A stretch of DNA of 64,000 nt from Bradyrhizobium elkanii USDA 76 (lineage in GTDB: Bacteria; Pseudomonadota; Alphaproteobacteria; Rhizobiales; Xanthobacteraceae), in contig NZ_CP066356.1 in NCBI RefSeq assembly GCF_023278185.1, positions 4,022,001 to 4,086,000 of the forward strand, in the 5' to 3' direction. The translations under genes were made by a program, and so were the position numbers. Positions 62,376-64,000 of this stretch are shown here, piece after piece. Below the pieces are notes generated by a model. That model saw nothing but the letters and a program-made list of their open reading frames with translations, did not search any database and had not been told where the DNA came from. The first letter of the stretch is position 1. Each line of letters starts with the position of its first letter.

Positions 62376-63073
62376 CCATGCGATGCGGCTTATTCGGCAA
62401 GATCGGCGCGAAGCGTGATTTCATCGCGATCGCGACGCCGCGTAACTTCCTGGAAGTCTGGGAGCCGTGGGTGCAAGCTGCCATCTCCGCGAGCCGCCAT
62501 CAACTCGGCGCCGGCTGGCAGGAAGCATTCCTGACTGCGCCGATTTGGCGATTCTGGCTTGGCGCCGCGATCTGCGGCACCACCGTCGCAGGAGCGATCA
62601 TGCCCTCGCTTGACGGTGTGGGGCGATACTATCCGTTGACGCTGCATGCGGTGCCGGATGGTGACGCCGCGCTGCCGCCGCCGCACATCGACCCGCAGGA
62701 CGAGTGGTATGGGCAAGTGGAGACGTTTCTGCTCTCGACCCTGGACCGGGCTGCGACGTTCGAGCAGATCTCCGATGCACTGGATCGTCTCGCGCTTCCG
62801 CGTCTGCGGACGCCGGGGACTGATGGACCGCCGGTCGTGCCGCTGGGCGACGCGACGCTGGGAATGGTTTCGACGGTCGATGGGTTTGCCGAGTCGTTCG
62901 GCACGCTCTGCGGCGCCAACCCTCAAGTCTATGCCGCGGCTAGCTTCTGGTGGACCGCCGGAGGCGAAGGGTTCTCGCCGATCGCACTTTGTTGCCGCGG
63001 ATTGCCGGATCCGTTTCGCTATTCCACGTTGCTGACCGGCGACGTTGGCCGCGAAGTATCCGGGACGGGATGA
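62372..63073 (+). CDS. tagF: T6SS post-translational regulator TagF
   Basis: A 233-aa TagF: CGLFGKIGAKRDFIAIATPRNFLEVWEPWVQAAI, WRFWLGAAICGTTVAGAIMPSLDGVGRYYPLTL, and SFWWTAGGEG near the end. TagF represses T6SS firing by sequestering Fha. In some alphaproteobacteria TagF and PppA are fused; here they are separate, adjacent genes. ATG 62372 overlaps the tssM stop. Confidence 0.92.
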   Translation: MTMRCGLFGKIGAKRDFIAIATPRNFLEVWEPWVQAAISASRHQLGAGWQEAFLTAPIWRFWLGAAICGTTVAGAIMPSLDGVGRYYPLTLHAVPDGDAALPPPHIDPQDEWYGQVETFLLSTLDRAATFEQISDALDRLALPRLRTPGTDGPPVVPLGDATLGMVSTVDGFAESFGTLCGANPQVYAAASFWWTAGGEGFSPIALCCRGLPDPFRYSTLLTGDVGREVSGTG

Positions 63074-63079
63074 CGCGCG

Positions 63080-63856
63080 ATGGCACACGTCCCCTCCTTG
63101 TTCGATGTCGGTAGCGTCACTCACGCCGGACGGGTGCGGGCCCGGAATGAGGATTCATACCTGGTAAGAACCGACGTCGGCCTGTGGGCCGTCGCCGACG
63201 GTATGGGCGGCCACGAGGCGGGCGATCTTGCCAGCCGCATCGTGGTGGAGTCGCTTGATGCGATCGGCGCGCCGGACTCCGCGGCGGACCTGTTGGCGCA
63301 ATGCGAGGCGCGTCTGTTCAGCGCCAACCAGCAGATCCTGGCACTCAGCCATGAAAGGCAGGGTGCCATTGTCGGGACCACAACGGCAGTCCTGCTGGTA
63401 CGCGACGGCCATTATGCCTGCATCTGGGCGGGTGACAGCCGGGTGTACCTGATCAACCGCCACGGCATCACACAGGTGTCGCACGATCATAGCGAGTTGG
63501 AGGAACTGATCGCCGATGGCGCGCTATCGCGCGAAGAGGTCCAGGACTGGCCGAGCAATGCCATCACCCGGGCTGTTGGTGTCGTCGCCGATCCCGAGCT
63601 CGAGGTGGTGACCGGTCCGGCCGAGCCGGAAGACATCTTCGTGATTTGCAGCGACGGCTTGACCCGACACGTGCGGGACGACGAGATCGAGCAGCACGCG
63701 GCCACTCGCCTTGCCCAGACAGCCTGCGACGACATGCTCGCGCTCGCGCTTGATCGCGGCGGGCTCGACAACGTCACGATCGTGATCGTGCGGTTGCTCG
63801 CGCCACGATCCTCGGAGCCCACGAGGACGCCGCTCGATCCGGAGCCGCGACCATGA
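63080..63856 (+). CDS. pppA: T6SS PP2C phosphatase PppA
   Basis: The 258-aa PP2C phosphatase has the metal-site motifs: RARNEDSYLV, LWAVADGMGGHEAGDLAS, GTTTAVLLV, WAGDSRVYL, ICSDGLTRHV and GGLDNVTIVIV. It dephosphorylates Fha and switches the T6SS off. It lies 6 bp after tagF, and its stop overlaps ppkA. Confidence 0.94.
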   Translation: MAHVPSLFDVGSVTHAGRVRARNEDSYLVRTDVGLWAVADGMGGHEAGDLASRIVVESLDAIGAPDSAADLLAQCEARLFSANQQILALSHERQGAIVGTTTAVLLVRDGHYACIWAGDSRVYLINRHGITQVSHDHSELEELIADGALSREEVQDWPSNAITRAVGVVADPELEVVTGPAEPEDIFVICSDGLTRHVRDDEIEQHAATRLAQTACDDMLALALDRGGLDNVTIVIVRLLAPRSSEPTRTPLDPEPRP

Positions 63857-64000
63857 GCGCGAACGATCCGTTTCGGTCATCCTACCGCGGTGTGCCGGCC
63901 GGCACCCGGCTCAACGGCATCTACGAGATCGAGGCGATGATCGGGGCAGGCGGCATGGGGGAGGTCTATCGATGCCGCGAGATCCAGACCGGATCGCCCG
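63853..64000 (+). CDS. ppkA: T6SS Ser/Thr kinase PpkA, N-terminal part (cut by window end)
   Basis: ATG 63853 overlaps the pppA stop (ATGA). The 49 visible residues run SANDPFRSSYRGVPAGTRLNGIYEIE, then MIGAGGMGEVYRCREI, the glycine-rich ATP loop of Hanks-type kinases. Position after pppA in a T6SS operon identifies it as PpkA, which phosphorylates Fha to activate secretion. The rest lies outside the window. Confidence 0.85.
   Translation, partial: MSANDPFRSSYRGVPAGTRLNGIYEIEAMIGAGGMGEVYRCREIQTGSP

Overview
The window looks like a chromosomal segment of a high-GC alphaproteobacterium of the Bradyrhizobium / Nitrobacteraceae type. This rests on uniformly high GC with strong G/C third-position bias, intergenic inverted repeats of the kind common in Bradyrhizobium (146-178, 16496-16600, 18567-18634), rhizobial-style ABC and LysR content, and small hypothetical families typical of that group. 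The genus is inferred from recognition, not from a database search.

Region 1 (1-10.9 kb) is a small-molecule uptake and catabolism region. It holds a sterol-desaturase-family oxygenase, three LysR regulators, a DUF1989 (urea-carboxylase-associated type) protein, a NodB-superfamily hydrolase, an FMN azoreductase, an NCS1 nucleobase permease, an MFS carrier and an amidohydrolase. It suggests use of nitrogenous or amide-type compounds. Region 2 (11-19.5 kb) is housekeeping and small genes: an autotransporter remnant, a class III adenylate cyclase, a ClC transporter, a NUDIX hydrolase, an MltB-like transglycosylase, a GrlR-like protein and a YCII-domain protein. A compact minus-strand unit at about 19.18-19.39 kb has a promoter, an unusually long Shine-Dalgarno, a 14-codon ORF able to mask that Shine-Dalgarno, and a terminator.

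Region 3 (19547-24313) is a 4.7-kb integrative element inserted in the 3' end of tRNA-Gly(TCC). It is bounded by a perfect 47-bp direct repeat and carries a tyrosine recombinase, a small partner gene, a decayed HTH-like gene and one large cargo gene encoding a HEPN-like protein. A truncated MaoC-type gene lies just outside its distal end.

Region 4 (24.6-35.3 kb) is one long plus-strand operon: a substrate-binding protein, two permeases, a small membrane protein, two ABC ATPases, then a dihydroxyacetone kinase phosphorelay (DhaL, IIA, HPr, Enzyme I, a small HTH-like protein, DhaK). Imported substrate is probably a triose or polyol passed to the PEP-dependent kinase. A repeated ACTAAAC/GTTTAGT operator precedes it and an intrinsic terminator follows it.

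Region 5 (35.3-64 kb) is a type VI secretion system (T6SS). The minus-strand arm carries tssA, tssB, tssC, hcp, tssE, tssF, tssG, clpV and a methyltransferase. The plus-strand arm carries vgrG, a DUF6931-like gene, an FHA protein, tssK, tssL (with OmpA domain), tssM, tagF, pppA and the start of ppkA, which is cut by the window end. Between this locus and the Dha operon are four accessory genes that look like T6SS cargo: a peptidoglycan-binding/cysteine-peptidase protein, a PIN-nuclease fusion, an unknown protein, and a small HExxH metallopeptidase. These four are the most promising novel content in the window.
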